From a virus, in IMG/VR virus record IMGVR_UViG_3300025400_000040, positions 1-39,086 of that record: 39,086 bases of DNA. The stretch is one strand, 5' to 3'. The notes under the pieces are model-generated. The model was given only the letters and a program-made list of their open reading frames with translations, was not told where the DNA came from and made no database searches. Positions 14,092 through 20,894 of the stretch are shown one piece after another (position 1 is the first letter of the stretch; every line of letters starts with the position of its first letter). Both the position numbers and the translations under genes were made by a program.

Positions 14092-14439
14092 TTATTCAGC
14101 CGCCTTGGCAACAGGACGATGCAGTTTCAGATTTTTGGCCGGGATATGCAGCTCAACGCCGGCTTTATACAAGCGACGCATAACGTTTCCGGCAGCCATG
14201 CGCAGAATCCCGCCGTGCAGCAGGTTCCACTTTGCCGGCGCGACATGGCCGGCTGCAGCCAAAATGTCCAACACTTGCTCGGTGCTTAAGCCACGCAGGG
14301 CATCAGCAACTTCGTCGTTGTTGTCCACGGCGGTACGACCAGACGGGGTCTTCACGCCTTTGTGGGTAGTGTATTGGTACCGGCTCAAATCCACAACGGA
14401 CTTACTAGCCTTGGGGGCGGTTTCGATCTCAGTAGACAT
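14092..14439 (-). CDS. Hypothetical protein, 115 aa
   Basis: The ATG is preceded by AGAGGTGATTA. The protein has a polar N-terminus and a helical core (EQVLDILAAAGHVAPAKWNLL) followed by a basic C-terminus (LYKAGVELHIPAKNLKLHRP). The basic tail suggests nucleic-acid contact, but no known domain is visible. Confidence 0.6.
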   Translation of the reverse strand: MSTEIETAPKASKSVVDLSRYQYTTHKGVKTPSGRTAVDNNDEVADALRGLSTEQVLDILAAAGHVAPAKWNLLHGGILRMAAGNVMRRLYKAGVELHIPAKNLKLHRPVAKAAE

Positions 14440-14493
14440 TAATCACCTCTTTGCTACGGGGATATTTATCAAGACCACGCTGCTAATGTTTGG

Positions 14494-14922
14494 TCAAGGC
14501 GGCCAAATTCTATTCGCCGTGTCGTCAGCCAGTTGTTGAGCCAATTTGGCTTTTGCCTTCGACAGAATCGAATTAGTGCGTTCGGATCGGCCTTTCTTTG
14601 CCACGAACCAAACCGTTTTGGTGTCGTCTCTCATGATAGATATGGGAAACATCCTAGAATCTTTGGGGTCCACATCGAGTTCCAAAGCCATTGCCACCAA
14701 GTATTGGTATTTTAACTTGGTGTTTTTAGGGCTATGCCCTTTTGTCACCGGCACCACGTACACGGGATAGATCGTAAACTCACCGGGGGAATCGAGGTAC
14801 ATAACGCTCGGATCGAAAAATTCCTCGGGATAAGTAGGCTGCGCCCGCATATACGCCGGCAACCGGCGAATACGGGCTTTTTCCAGTTCAGTCTGGCGGG
14901 GTGTTAGTTGGGTGTCAGACAT
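14494..14922 (-). CDS. Hypothetical protein, 142 aa
   Basis: The protein begins with a basic helical segment (TPRQTELEKARIRRLPAYMR) and has a beta-rich middle (TIYPVYVVPVTKGHSPKNTK) and a Lys/Ala-rich C-terminal helix (SILSKAKAKLAQQLADD). Its start overlaps the end of the upstream gene by 8 bp. No family is recognised. Confidence 0.6.
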   Translation of the reverse strand: MSDTQLTPRQTELEKARIRRLPAYMRAQPTYPEEFFDPSVMYLDSPGEFTIYPVYVVPVTKGHSPKNTKLKYQYLVAMALELDVDPKDSRMFPISIMRDDTKTVWFVAKKGRSERTNSILSKAKAKLAQQLADDTANRIWPP

Positions 14923-15118
14923 GGATAAGGTGCTCCGCCACCTTGGTTATCGCATACCGACGAACAATCGACACGGACGGCAGACATTCTCCCGAATATC
15001 CCTCTACCGTAGCAAGGCGCAGCAAGTCCCTGACCTCGGGGCTTAGCTTGGCCAGTTCAGAGCATAAAACGTCCGATGGAACGCCCAACGCGGGGTTAAT
15101 ACGAGCGACTTCGATCAT
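14915..15118 (-). CDS. Small hypothetical protein, 67 aa, first gene behind a conserved promoter element
   Basis: The protein begins MIEVARINPALGVPSDVLCS and is predominantly helical (ELAKLSPEVRDLLRLATVEG). Its start carries the exact GGAGACACCCCAATG leader and lies 38 nt after the promoter at 15156-15185, so it heads its transcription unit. No domain is recognised. Confidence 0.65.
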   Translation of the reverse strand: MIEVARINPALGVPSDVLCSELAKLSPEVRDLLRLATVEGYSGECLPSVSIVRRYAITKVAEHLIHV

Positions 15119-15155
15119 TGGGGTGTCTCCTGTCTCGGCATAAGCGCCAGCACCT

Positions 15156-15202
15156 ATGGAAGCACATCCGTCACGGAGCTACAAATATTTAGTAATCATG
15201 CC
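15156..15202 (-). promoter_or_regulatory. Promoter with conserved 37-bp upstream element (copy 1)
   Basis: On the minus strand TTTGTA (15185-15180), an 18-bp spacer and TGC-TTCCAT (15161-15156) form an extended -10 promoter. It sits in a 37-bp element (15166-15202) that matches 16668-16704 at all but about three positions, including ATCC...GGA, a palindromic AAATATTT and GGCATGATTAC. A TGTTTGT motif follows just outside (15207-15214). Both copies lie the same distance from a GGAGACACCCCAATG start. Confidence 0.6.
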
Positions 15203-15213
15203 GGACATGTTTG

Positions 15214-16053
15214 TTAACTTACGCTCGGGACGTCGATCGCAAACGGGGGCAGGCCCAGATATTTACGCACTTTGTTTACCCGGTCCATGTCCGACCCATC
15301 ACAATCGAAACCCCGGTCTTGACACCAACGACGAATATACCAAAATGGGGCTAGAATAATACCATCCGGGCCTACTTTTTCCACATAAGGCTCTGCGACG
15401 ACAGGTTGCACGTAGGCAAAGGTTGTAGGTTTCGGTGGCAGCCTGGGAGGCACCGGGGGTAGTTTTGGAGCGGGAATTTTGGGCTTTTTCACAACCGGTT
15501 TTAGAGCCGACACCCGCTTATAGCGAAGCCCCATCCTCATCATTTTCTTTTCGACGGACGACACAGTAACTTCTGGGCCTTCGGTCTTACTGATTAATTT
15601 GGCAAGGTTAGACCTCGACAGTCCGTCGTCAACGCCACGGCGCAGAATTTCCTCGCGTTCGCTGCCCCAACGATTAATCATTCCGACGTCGTATCGGCCA
15701 TCCGTGGGCCTCGACAACTTAAGCTTTCGGGCATGGTTCCCCATGGCGAATTTCGTAACCTTTGGGCCTTCAGACTCATTAATCATCGCGAGGATAACCG
15801 CTTGGGTCTTCAAACCGGGCCACTCAGCGCGCAAAATGTCTTTGCGTTTAGGCGTCCACACCCTGTCTTCGACTTCGTACGAGGGTGGACGTTTCGCGCC
15901 TAAAAACCCCAATTGGGATTTCATTCTGGTCATCGTAACCAGGGGTCCGTCCAGCTTGTTTAACTCGGCCAAGATTTTGTCGCGAGGCATTTCCTCGGCA
16001 TACAAGCGACGAAGTAAATCTTTGCGCTCTTGTGGCCAACGCGGCAATTTCAT
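15214..16053 (-). CDS. Triple HTH-repeat DNA-binding protein, GcrA/SANT-like
   Basis: The 279-residue protein has three homologous units at about residues 5-55, 65-115 and 128-176. Each has the form W-x-x-x-R-K-D-x-L-R...I-L-A-x-x-N-x-x-x-G-P-x-V-T...K-x-L-G-L. This resembles the helix-turn-helix of GcrA-type regulators and Myb/SANT repeats, in which an N-terminal Trp packs the helices. A Pro/Lys linker (190-225) and a C-terminal segment (PFWYIRRWCQDRGFDCDGSD) follow. Three repeats suggest binding to an extended or repeated DNA target. It may be a phage transcription regulator; this is inferred from the domain type. Confidence 0.6.
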   Translation of the reverse strand: MKLPRWPQERKDLLRRLYAEEMPRDKILAELNKLDGPLVTMTRMKSQLGFLGAKRPPSYEVEDRVWTPKRKDILRAEWPGLKTQAVILAMINESEGPKVTKFAMGNHARKLKLSRPTDGRYDVGMINRWGSEREEILRRGVDDGLSRSNLAKLISKTEGPEVTVSSVEKKMMRMGLRYKRVSALKPVVKKPKIPAPKLPPVPPRLPPKPTTFAYVQPVVAEPYVEKVGPDGIILAPFWYIRRWCQDRGFDCDGSDMDRVNKVRKYLGLPPFAIDVPSVS

Positions 16054-16067
16054 TGAAAGTTACCCCT

Positions 16068-16199
16068 TTAAACTCTGCAATATTTCCAATAATGCCCGGT
16101 ACACAGGTCCAAGGCTTCGTATAACAGGAACAATGAAACCGCTACACATAAAACCAGGACCACGGAAGCCACCAAATCGATCAGCGTGTAGCGGCGCAT
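16068..16199 (-). CDS. Small membrane protein, 43 aa
   Basis: The start at 16199 (MRRYTLIDLV...) follows GGGAGATGTAAGAGC. It has one clear membrane span (LIDLVASVVLVLCVAVSLFLLY) and a short cysteine-containing tail. A longer in-frame ORF to 16274 exists but has no support. Small single-span phage proteins often modify the host envelope; the role here is unknown. Confidence 0.55.
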   Translation of the reverse strand: MRRYTLIDLVASVVLVLCVAVSLFLLYEALDLCTGHYWKYCRV

Positions 16200-16203
16200 G
16201 CTC

Positions 16204-16290
16204 TTACATCTCCCAGATTCGGTAAAGCTTGTTGGCATTCCGGTCGCGCATGCGACGGATTTCGAGCCACACAAGGAAATAGGAAATCAT
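16204..16290 (-). CDS. Very short ORF, 28 aa, translationally coupled
   Basis: MISYFLVWLEIRRMRDRNAN... starts at 16290, where ATG overlaps the preceding TAA (TAATG), and has GGGGGATCGC upstream. It has a hydrophobic start and a basic end, the layout of a small membrane-associated peptide. Its size makes the call uncertain. Confidence 0.4.
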   Translation of the reverse strand: MISYFLVWLEIRRMRDRNANKLYRIWEM

Positions 16291-16622
16291 TAGCGATCCC
16301 CCCGCGCAAAGGTTTCGGGCATCACCGGCCCAATGACCTTCACAGCCTTGTGCGATTGCGACACCACATCCGGATGGATAGGTGCTTTGCCATCGCGCCA
16401 AAGGGGCGCCAATTTCGTGTAAGCCACCGGTGTCTGCCCCGAGGCGATAACATTGGCGCAGGACAGCCGGCCTCGCTCGTAATTGTTCTGCATGAACGTG
16501 TCCATTCGCTCGTACGCCGGGCAATACTCCCGACCCATTCGGACATCCTCCCAGCCCAGGCGATGGGCGAGGAGATTTAATTTGGTCGCGCGCTTTAGGA
16601 CTGTGTGGGTGCGATTGGCCAT
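16290..16622 (-). CDS. Hypothetical protein, 110 aa, behind conserved promoter element
   Basis: The start at 16622 (MANRTHTVLK...) carries the exact GGAGACACCCCAATG leader and lies 36 nt after the promoter at 16658-16687. The protein is basic at the N-terminus (VLKRATKLNLLAHRLGWEDV), has Y-C-P-A-Y-E-R-M, and ends VMPETFARGDR. No domain is recognised. Confidence 0.65.
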   Translation of the reverse strand: MANRTHTVLKRATKLNLLAHRLGWEDVRMGREYCPAYERMDTFMQNNYERGRLSCANVIASGQTPVAYTKLAPLWRDGKAPIHPDVVSQSHKAVKVIGPVMPETFARGDR

Positions 16623-16657
16623 TGGGGTGTCTCCAGGGGGCGTTATTGCCTGTACAC

Positions 16658-16704
16658 ATAAAACCATATCCATCACGGATCTACAAATATTTCGTAATCA
16701 TGCC
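16658..16704 (-). promoter_or_regulatory. Promoter with conserved 37-bp upstream element (copy 2)
   Basis: On the minus strand TTTGTA (16687-16682), an 18-bp spacer and TGG-TTTTAT (-10 at 16663-16658) form an extended -10 promoter. The surrounding element 16668-16704 is nearly identical to 15166-15202. It is preceded by GTTACAAACAC. It drives the 16622 gene. Confidence 0.6.
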
Positions 16705-16731
16705 CTATGTGTTTGTAACGCATATTTGTCG

Positions 16732-19038
16732 TCAGTATCTCACCATCTCGTTTACCAGTTTTAGGGTCCGATAGTTTACAACCTTGTTACCTGCAACGCG
16801 CTTAAGGCGTGTTGGGAACCCGGATGCAGTCAGCAGCTTGCCCCATTGGATAATGGAGTAACAGTACAGTTTACCCGCCTCGCAATATTCCCGATAGGAC
16901 AAGAACAAGTCGGCATTTGGGGAACCCTCGCCTATCTCAGTTTTCTCGGTAGCGTTGGCCATCCAGGACGCAACCGAGTTGGCCTCCTCGGTGGCTTGGC
17001 GCACCGCCAGTTTGGAATAGTTAGGAGGCTCGAACCGTCCTCGCTCTTGCAGCCGGGCATACGCCGCGATCCAGCGGTTCAGGATTCCAGGGGCTTCCTT
17101 CAGTAGTAGGCGATGATACTCAGGAATTTCCTCGGTGGGCGGCACGTCGGTAGTGCGCAGCAAAATCATTCGTTTGGATATTGCCCCGGTCGAATCCGTT
17201 GTATCAGGCGGCAGATTGCCGTGGAACAGCATGCGAGCCGACACCACCCCGTTAAACCGGTCTTTGTACAACAGCTTGAGCGGAATAGGCTCGCCGGAAG
17301 TAATCTTGAGTAACGCGGTGTCCACGTCCTTGTTGTGTCGGCCAATTTCGCCCGAGATATTAACGTGGGAGTTCGCCATACTCATAACCGCGTTGGGGTC
17401 GTCGAGCAACGACATCGCGACATCCGACACCCAATCCGCCGGCAGCAGAGCCTTGATTAACTTAACCATCTCAGATTTGCCGGTGCTCGTCTTGCCGACC
17501 AGGAACAACATATTTCGGAACTCGTGCGACGCCACCAAACAGTATCCTAGAAACTCTTCCAAAGTCTCGATCGCCCTAGTATGGTCGGCCTCGTAACAGT
17601 CAGTGTCCAGATATTCGGCGGGCGGCAGCATTAGGTCGGTAATAAATTTATCGTACAAAGGGCAAGCTCGATCGGCCTCGAACGGGTGCGGAATGTGGGC
17701 CAGTACGTAATCGTCCCGCGCCTCTGGTCGTAATGATAAAGTGCGAACGTCCACCACACCATTGACGAATGGGACTAGAAATTGGTCTGGCTGCGGTCTG
17801 CGTACTGGCAGCCAGTCCAAGAAATCCTCAACGGCGGAACTAGTGGAGTTCCTACCCGCACCGGGAAATGCGATCTGGATGCGTTCTCTCAGCGGCTGGA
17901 CAGGATTCCTACATAACGCGTCCACCATCGTGGTCCACTTAGAATCGTGCCAATAGTAAGGAGACCCGTTAAAAGACCCCACGTCCTCTTTCTGGAATTG
18001 GGTTTTGAGCCAGTCTGCCGCCAGCCGGTCCATAGGAACTTTGGACGCTTTGGCCGACTTAGTTTTCGCCGGCTTCTGTTCAGGATACTTGCTCGCCAGA
18101 GTCTTAACAGAATTGCGAATCGCGGTTCGACGCTCGGAATAATGACTTTCGTCTTCGCAGGATCGATATGCCTCAGTCTCGCAGATATAAACAATTTCGT
18201 CGGCGGTAAACTTTTCGTGCCACAAATAAAGCGATGCTTCGAGCATCAGCTCGTGGAAGTTGCCTTTCGATGTCTGACCCAAAAAGCGCCAAATGGGGCT
18301 GTCGAGATTTTTGGCTAATTGGAACAACAATAACAAATGGGGTTCTTCGAATAGGGGCAAATCCGAGGGGTCTGTCTCCTCAAGCTTAAGGATAATTTCG
18401 GAACCTGGAAATTTAATCCATTCGTAGTACAATTCCCGACCCAGCAACTGAGTTCCTTGGTGGTGCAGAGACGGCGGAAGGATCGAATGCCGGTTCGCCG
18501 TGCCAAGAATGTCGATGTATTCGTGCTCCCATCGATCAGACCCAATCTTACCGGACTGCACGGAATTCTTGGCGCGGCCATTCTTGTCTAGGATTTTGGG
18601 TATCGGAATGTCGCGTTGTTTGAGCAGAGAATCGACTGCCGCAGCCTTACGAGCACGAACGAAAAAGGTGGCTCCACGGGCACCTCTTTTAACCGGGCAA
18701 GGCATGCCGACAACCAACGCGACTTTGTCCAAAGTATTCTGGTCTCGCACATCGACGTCGATGGCTAGAAGCACGTCGGACGAGTTACGTAGATACGGAA
18801 CCGCAACGGAAATGCCGCATCCCGGATGACGCTCGAAAATAGCCAAGACGTCGCTGATGGGAGGGGCGTTGCCATGATCGTCAGGCTTGGTGATAGATAC
18901 GTCGTTGCCTGCGGCAATCCAGCCTTTGCCATCTTCTCCGGAGCCACAAGGTACGGCGTAATAGCCCCGACTAAGTAGCTGAGCGGCCAAAGCAACTGGC
19001 AAATTGGTGTCGTTGATTAAGAAGCGATAGTTTGCCAC
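16732..19038 (-). CDS. Bifunctional PrimPol (AEP primase) and SF3 helicase
   Basis: The 768-residue protein joins an N-terminal AEP primase-polymerase domain, with catalytic L-L-A-I-D94-V-D96-V, to a C-terminal D5/SF3-type helicase. The helicase has Walker A V-G-K-T-S-T-G-K-S-E near residue 514, N-I-S-G-E-I-G, and a D5-like N-G-V-V-D-V-R start. It would prime and unwind DNA at the replication fork. The start is GTG at 19038 behind GGAGATACCCCACCC. The iteron locus 19141-19414 lies immediately upstream, which fits a replication initiation module. In Z-genome phages a PrimPol is also known (S-2L), there without DpoZ; here both occur. Confidence 0.87.
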   Translation of the reverse strand: MANYRFLINDTNLPVALAAQLLSRGYYAVPCGSGEDGKGWIAAGNDVSITKPDDHGNAPPISDVLAIFERHPGCGISVAVPYLRNSSDVLLAIDVDVRDQNTLDKVALVVGMPCPVKRGARGATFFVRARKAAAVDSLLKQRDIPIPKILDKNGRAKNSVQSGKIGSDRWEHEYIDILGTANRHSILPPSLHHQGTQLLGRELYYEWIKFPGSEIILKLEETDPSDLPLFEEPHLLLLFQLAKNLDSPIWRFLGQTSKGNFHELMLEASLYLWHEKFTADEIVYICETEAYRSCEDESHYSERRTAIRNSVKTLASKYPEQKPAKTKSAKASKVPMDRLAADWLKTQFQKEDVGSFNGSPYYWHDSKWTTMVDALCRNPVQPLRERIQIAFPGAGRNSTSSAVEDFLDWLPVRRPQPDQFLVPFVNGVVDVRTLSLRPEARDDYVLAHIPHPFEADRACPLYDKFITDLMLPPAEYLDTDCYEADHTRAIETLEEFLGYCLVASHEFRNMLFLVGKTSTGKSEMVKLIKALLPADWVSDVAMSLLDDPNAVMSMANSHVNISGEIGRHNKDVDTALLKITSGEPIPLKLLYKDRFNGVVSARMLFHGNLPPDTTDSTGAISKRMILLRTTDVPPTEEIPEYHRLLLKEAPGILNRWIAAYARLQERGRFEPPNYSKLAVRQATEEANSVASWMANATEKTEIGEGSPNADLFLSYREYCEAGKLYCYSIIQWGKLLTASGFPTRLKRVAGNKVVNYRTLKLVNEMVRY

Positions 19039-19140
19039 GGGTGGGGTATCTCCAGAGTTTGCATCGAAAGGGTTTGTAGGGGGCCGACCAGAAGTCTAAT
19101 GCGGGTTTCAGAAAGCCACAAGGCCGATCAGTTGGCTAGT

Positions 19141-19414
19141 GTAGGGGGTTCTGTAGCCAGTTGTAGGGGGTTCTGTAGCCACTTCGAAAGGCCGACAAGA
19201 CGGGCTGTAGCCATTGTAGCCAGTTTAGCGTTTTTCCCTTTATGTATGAGAATTATTTTTTTGGGATAGTGTTGTTGTTATTTTACATAAAAAAGGGTGG
19301 AAATATCCAAGTGGCTACAACCCCCTACACATACTACAAGCCGTCTTGGTCGCGGGCTGTGGCGTGTGGGGTTCGAGAAAAGGACCACCTACAACCCCCT
19401 ACAGAACCCCCTAC
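19141..19414 (+). repeat. Inverted iteron locus 1 (GTAGGGGGTT), putative replication origin
   Basis: Two tandem 22-bp units (19141-19162 and 19163-19184), each GTAGGGGGTT + CTGTAGCCA + 3 nt, differ by one base. Two more GTAGCCA boxes follow (19207-19222). After an AT-rich core (19228-19310), three inverted copies AACCCCCTAC appear at 19319-19328, 19393-19402 and 19405-19414. Forward and inverted iterons flanking an AT-rich core upstream of a primase-helicase gene suggest a replication origin or a bidirectional control site. The same motifs recur at 27371-27568. Confidence 0.7.
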
Positions 19415-19664
19415 AATCCGTCACGAGGTCCATTTGTGGGCAATTTGGAGGGTGTCTGAGGCGTCGGCCAAGAGCCTTGCCCTCGCCCTCCTCGCCCCGG
19501 CGCGCGCGTCCTGCCTCTATATTAGCTCACTCGCTGCCCTTTCCTCGCCTCTGGGACGGACGCGACGAGGGCCTTTCGGGCTGGGCGGCTGCTATAGTGC
19601 CCCGGATACGCATCCGCCCGTCTCGTATGGCACGAAGACGGGCGGAAAGTGGTGCCTGTGTCGG
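19415..19664. other. GC-rich non-coding stretch after iteron locus 1
   Basis: This part shows a sharp rise in G+C (for example CCCCGGCGCGCGCG near 19495-19508), a CTATAGT box at 19592-19598 and no frame with a ribosome site or protein-like composition. Plus-strand frames starting at 19242 and 19297 cross the iterons and look random. A strong hairpin closes the region at 19614-19645. Confidence 0.5.
19614..19645. terminator. Strong hairpin, terminator-like
   Basis: The arms 19614-19626 (CCGCCCGTCTCGT) and 19632-19645 pair over 13 bp with a single bulged A and a 5-nt loop (ATGGC). It lies 20 bp past the stop of the minus-strand gene 19665-19895 and would end that transcript, although no U-run follows. 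It could equally be a structured RNA element. Confidence 0.45.
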
Positions 19665-19895
19665 TTAATCCAACGAATGCGTCAGCACTATTTGTATGCT
19701 GTCTGTAGCCCAGACTTTGTTGCTTTCTCCAGGCTTTGTCGGTGGTCGCATTAACAAATCCTGTATTGCCGCGTTGTCCAGCATTTGTTCCTTGAGATAC
19801 TCTCGAACACCTGCCAAACTTAGACGGAATTGCGTCTTTGTGTGGGTATTGGATAATATGGACAAATTCCATATGCTGGGGTATTTGTGTTCCAT
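19665..19895 (-). CDS. Small hypothetical protein, 76 aa
   Basis: The ATG at 19895 is preceded by GGAGAACAAACAT, a variant of the common leader. The protein begins MEHKYPSIWNLSILSNTHTK and contains F-R-L-S-L-A-G-V-R-E-Y-L-K-E-Q-M. It has no recognised domain. It is the last gene of the leftward accessory block, 73 bp after the HTH gene; that gap holds GTTATAAT and TATAAC boxes that could be promoter -10 elements. Confidence 0.6.
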   Translation of the reverse strand: MEHKYPSIWNLSILSNTHTKTQFRLSLAGVREYLKEQMLDNAAIQDLLMRPPTKPGESNKVWATDSIQIVLTHSLD

Positions 19896-19968
19896 ATGTT
19901 TGTTCTCCTGTCTCGGGTATCAGATCGTTACGCCTAAGCAACCGCAGTTATACCCCGTAATAATGAAA

Positions 19969-20271
19969 TTATAACACCTCAGAAAGTTCCACATCGAATG
20001 CGCTGGCCACTTTGCGAATTGTGTTTAGAGCTTCCACAGAATCGGACACGATTAGTATTGCTCTCATTTTCCCTGGTTTGGTGTCGGCCAAAGCTTTAAT
20101 AGCCAGCGAAGCCACGTATGGGATGTGCCCGCTAACTTTCCAGGAATGCCAAGCGTGGTTGGAATAACCCAGGGCTGCGCATAGTTTGTTAGGTTCCATG
20201 CCCAAAGTTTCTATAGCCTTTTCGAATTCGGCATAAGAAGCTTGGCGGAAGCTGCGAAGTTTCTTAGTCAT
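19969..20271 (-). CDS. HTH regulator, XRE/Cro-like
   Basis: The start at 20271 (MTKKLRSFRQ...) is preceded by GGAGACACCCATCCC; an in-frame upstream start at 20334 lacks a site. The 100-residue protein has a helix-turn-helix at about residues 14-60 (F-E-K-A-I-E-T-L-G...N-K-L-C-A-A-L-G-Y-S-N-H-A-W-H-S-W-K), the layout of Cro/CI-like or bacterial sarcosine-type small repressors. The C-terminal half (S-V-E-A-L-N-T-I-R-K-V) may dimerise. It probably controls the early promoters; the TGTTTGT boxes upstream of several early genes, including its own (about 20288-20298), are candidate operators. Confidence 0.65.
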   Translation of the reverse strand: MTKKLRSFRQASYAEFEKAIETLGMEPNKLCAALGYSNHAWHSWKVSGHIPYVASLAIKALADTKPGKMRAILIVSDSVEALNTIRKVASAFDVELSEVL

Positions 20272-20341
20272 TGGGATGGGTGTCTCCATTGTTTGTGATA
20301 ACCCCGACAAATTACCACGAGCAACAAAACACAAATAGCAT

Positions 20342-20545
20342 TTAGGATTGCGCCGCTGTAGCCTCTGAGTCTCGAATCCATTTACAAAATATAGCGTTGC
20401 GAGTTTTCCAAGTCATCGTAAGCTTTTCCGGATGGCACCAAATAGTGTGCCGGGTGTCGGTATATAGTACGTGACGGATGCGACCTTTAACTGGTGCCCA
20501 CTGTTGGCCGGCAGCTACTGGCGGATTTGGCGGGCCGTGTCTCAT
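20342..20545 (-). CDS. Small hypothetical protein, 67 aa
   Basis: A basic, aromatic protein (MRHGPPNPPVAAGQQWAPVK...) with I-R-H-V-L-Y-T-D-T and K-L-T-M-T-W-K-T-R-N segments. Its ATG overlaps the upstream stop by 4 bp (ATGA). P-P-x-x-x-G-Q-x-W is often the opening of short phage SH3-like proteins. The function is unknown. Confidence 0.55.
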   Translation of the reverse strand: MRHGPPNPPVAAGQQWAPVKGRIRHVLYTDTRHTIWCHPEKLTMTWKTRNAIFCKWIRDSEATAAQS

Positions 20546-20877
20546 GGCCTACCGTGCAACGCGGTTCGCCCTTCTGGGGTAATATTCCATATTGCGCGGG
20601 ATTTGTAATCACTTCGTATAACCATGCCCCGTTCTGCCAATTTTCTCAGCGCCCGAATTTTTCGCCCGGCCAGTTTTGGCTCGTGTTCCACATATTCCAG
20701 AGTCTCTTTTTCCTGGGATGTAAGCTCCGGAACCGTATATTGTACGCCTGTGGACAAAGCCCTGCGCGCTGTATCCCCCAAATCCTCTTTCGACGAATAA
20801 GGACTCTGGGATCCTAGACTAATTCGGTGCAACGCGTGTCGCAGGCGGTTTATTTCGTTGTGTAGTTCTTTAGACAT
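20542..20877 (-). CDS. Winged-helix-like small protein
   Basis: The 111-residue protein has an N-terminal helix (SKELHNEINRLRHALHRIS) and a C-terminal winged-helix pattern: L-T-S-Q-E-K-E-T-L-E-Y-V, then A-G-R-K-I-R-A-L-R-K-L-A-E-R-G-M-V, then the wing A-I-W-N-I-T-P-E-G-R-T-A-L. The last segment is the classic end of MarR-type domains. It may be a DNA-binding regulator of the accessory block. It is separated from thyX by 17 bp. Confidence 0.6.
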   Translation of the reverse strand: MSKELHNEINRLRHALHRISLGSQSPYSSKEDLGDTARRALSTGVQYTVPELTSQEKETLEYVEHEPKLAGRKIRALRKLAERGMVIRSDYKSRAIWNITPEGRTALHGRP

Positions 20878-20894
20878 GTCCCGATTCCCTTTGG

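Noticed and set aside
19242-19754. Plus-strand frames over the iteron locus and GC-rich patch (also 19297-19668)
   Set aside because: They translate the repeats and GC-rich DNA, have no SD, and their composition is Arg/Pro/Ser-rich as expected for random GC-rich DNA.
19522-19941. 139-codon minus-strand frame covering the hairpin and the 76-residue gene
   Set aside because: The 19665-19895 gene in another frame has the SD leader, and this longer frame has no site and crosses the hairpin.
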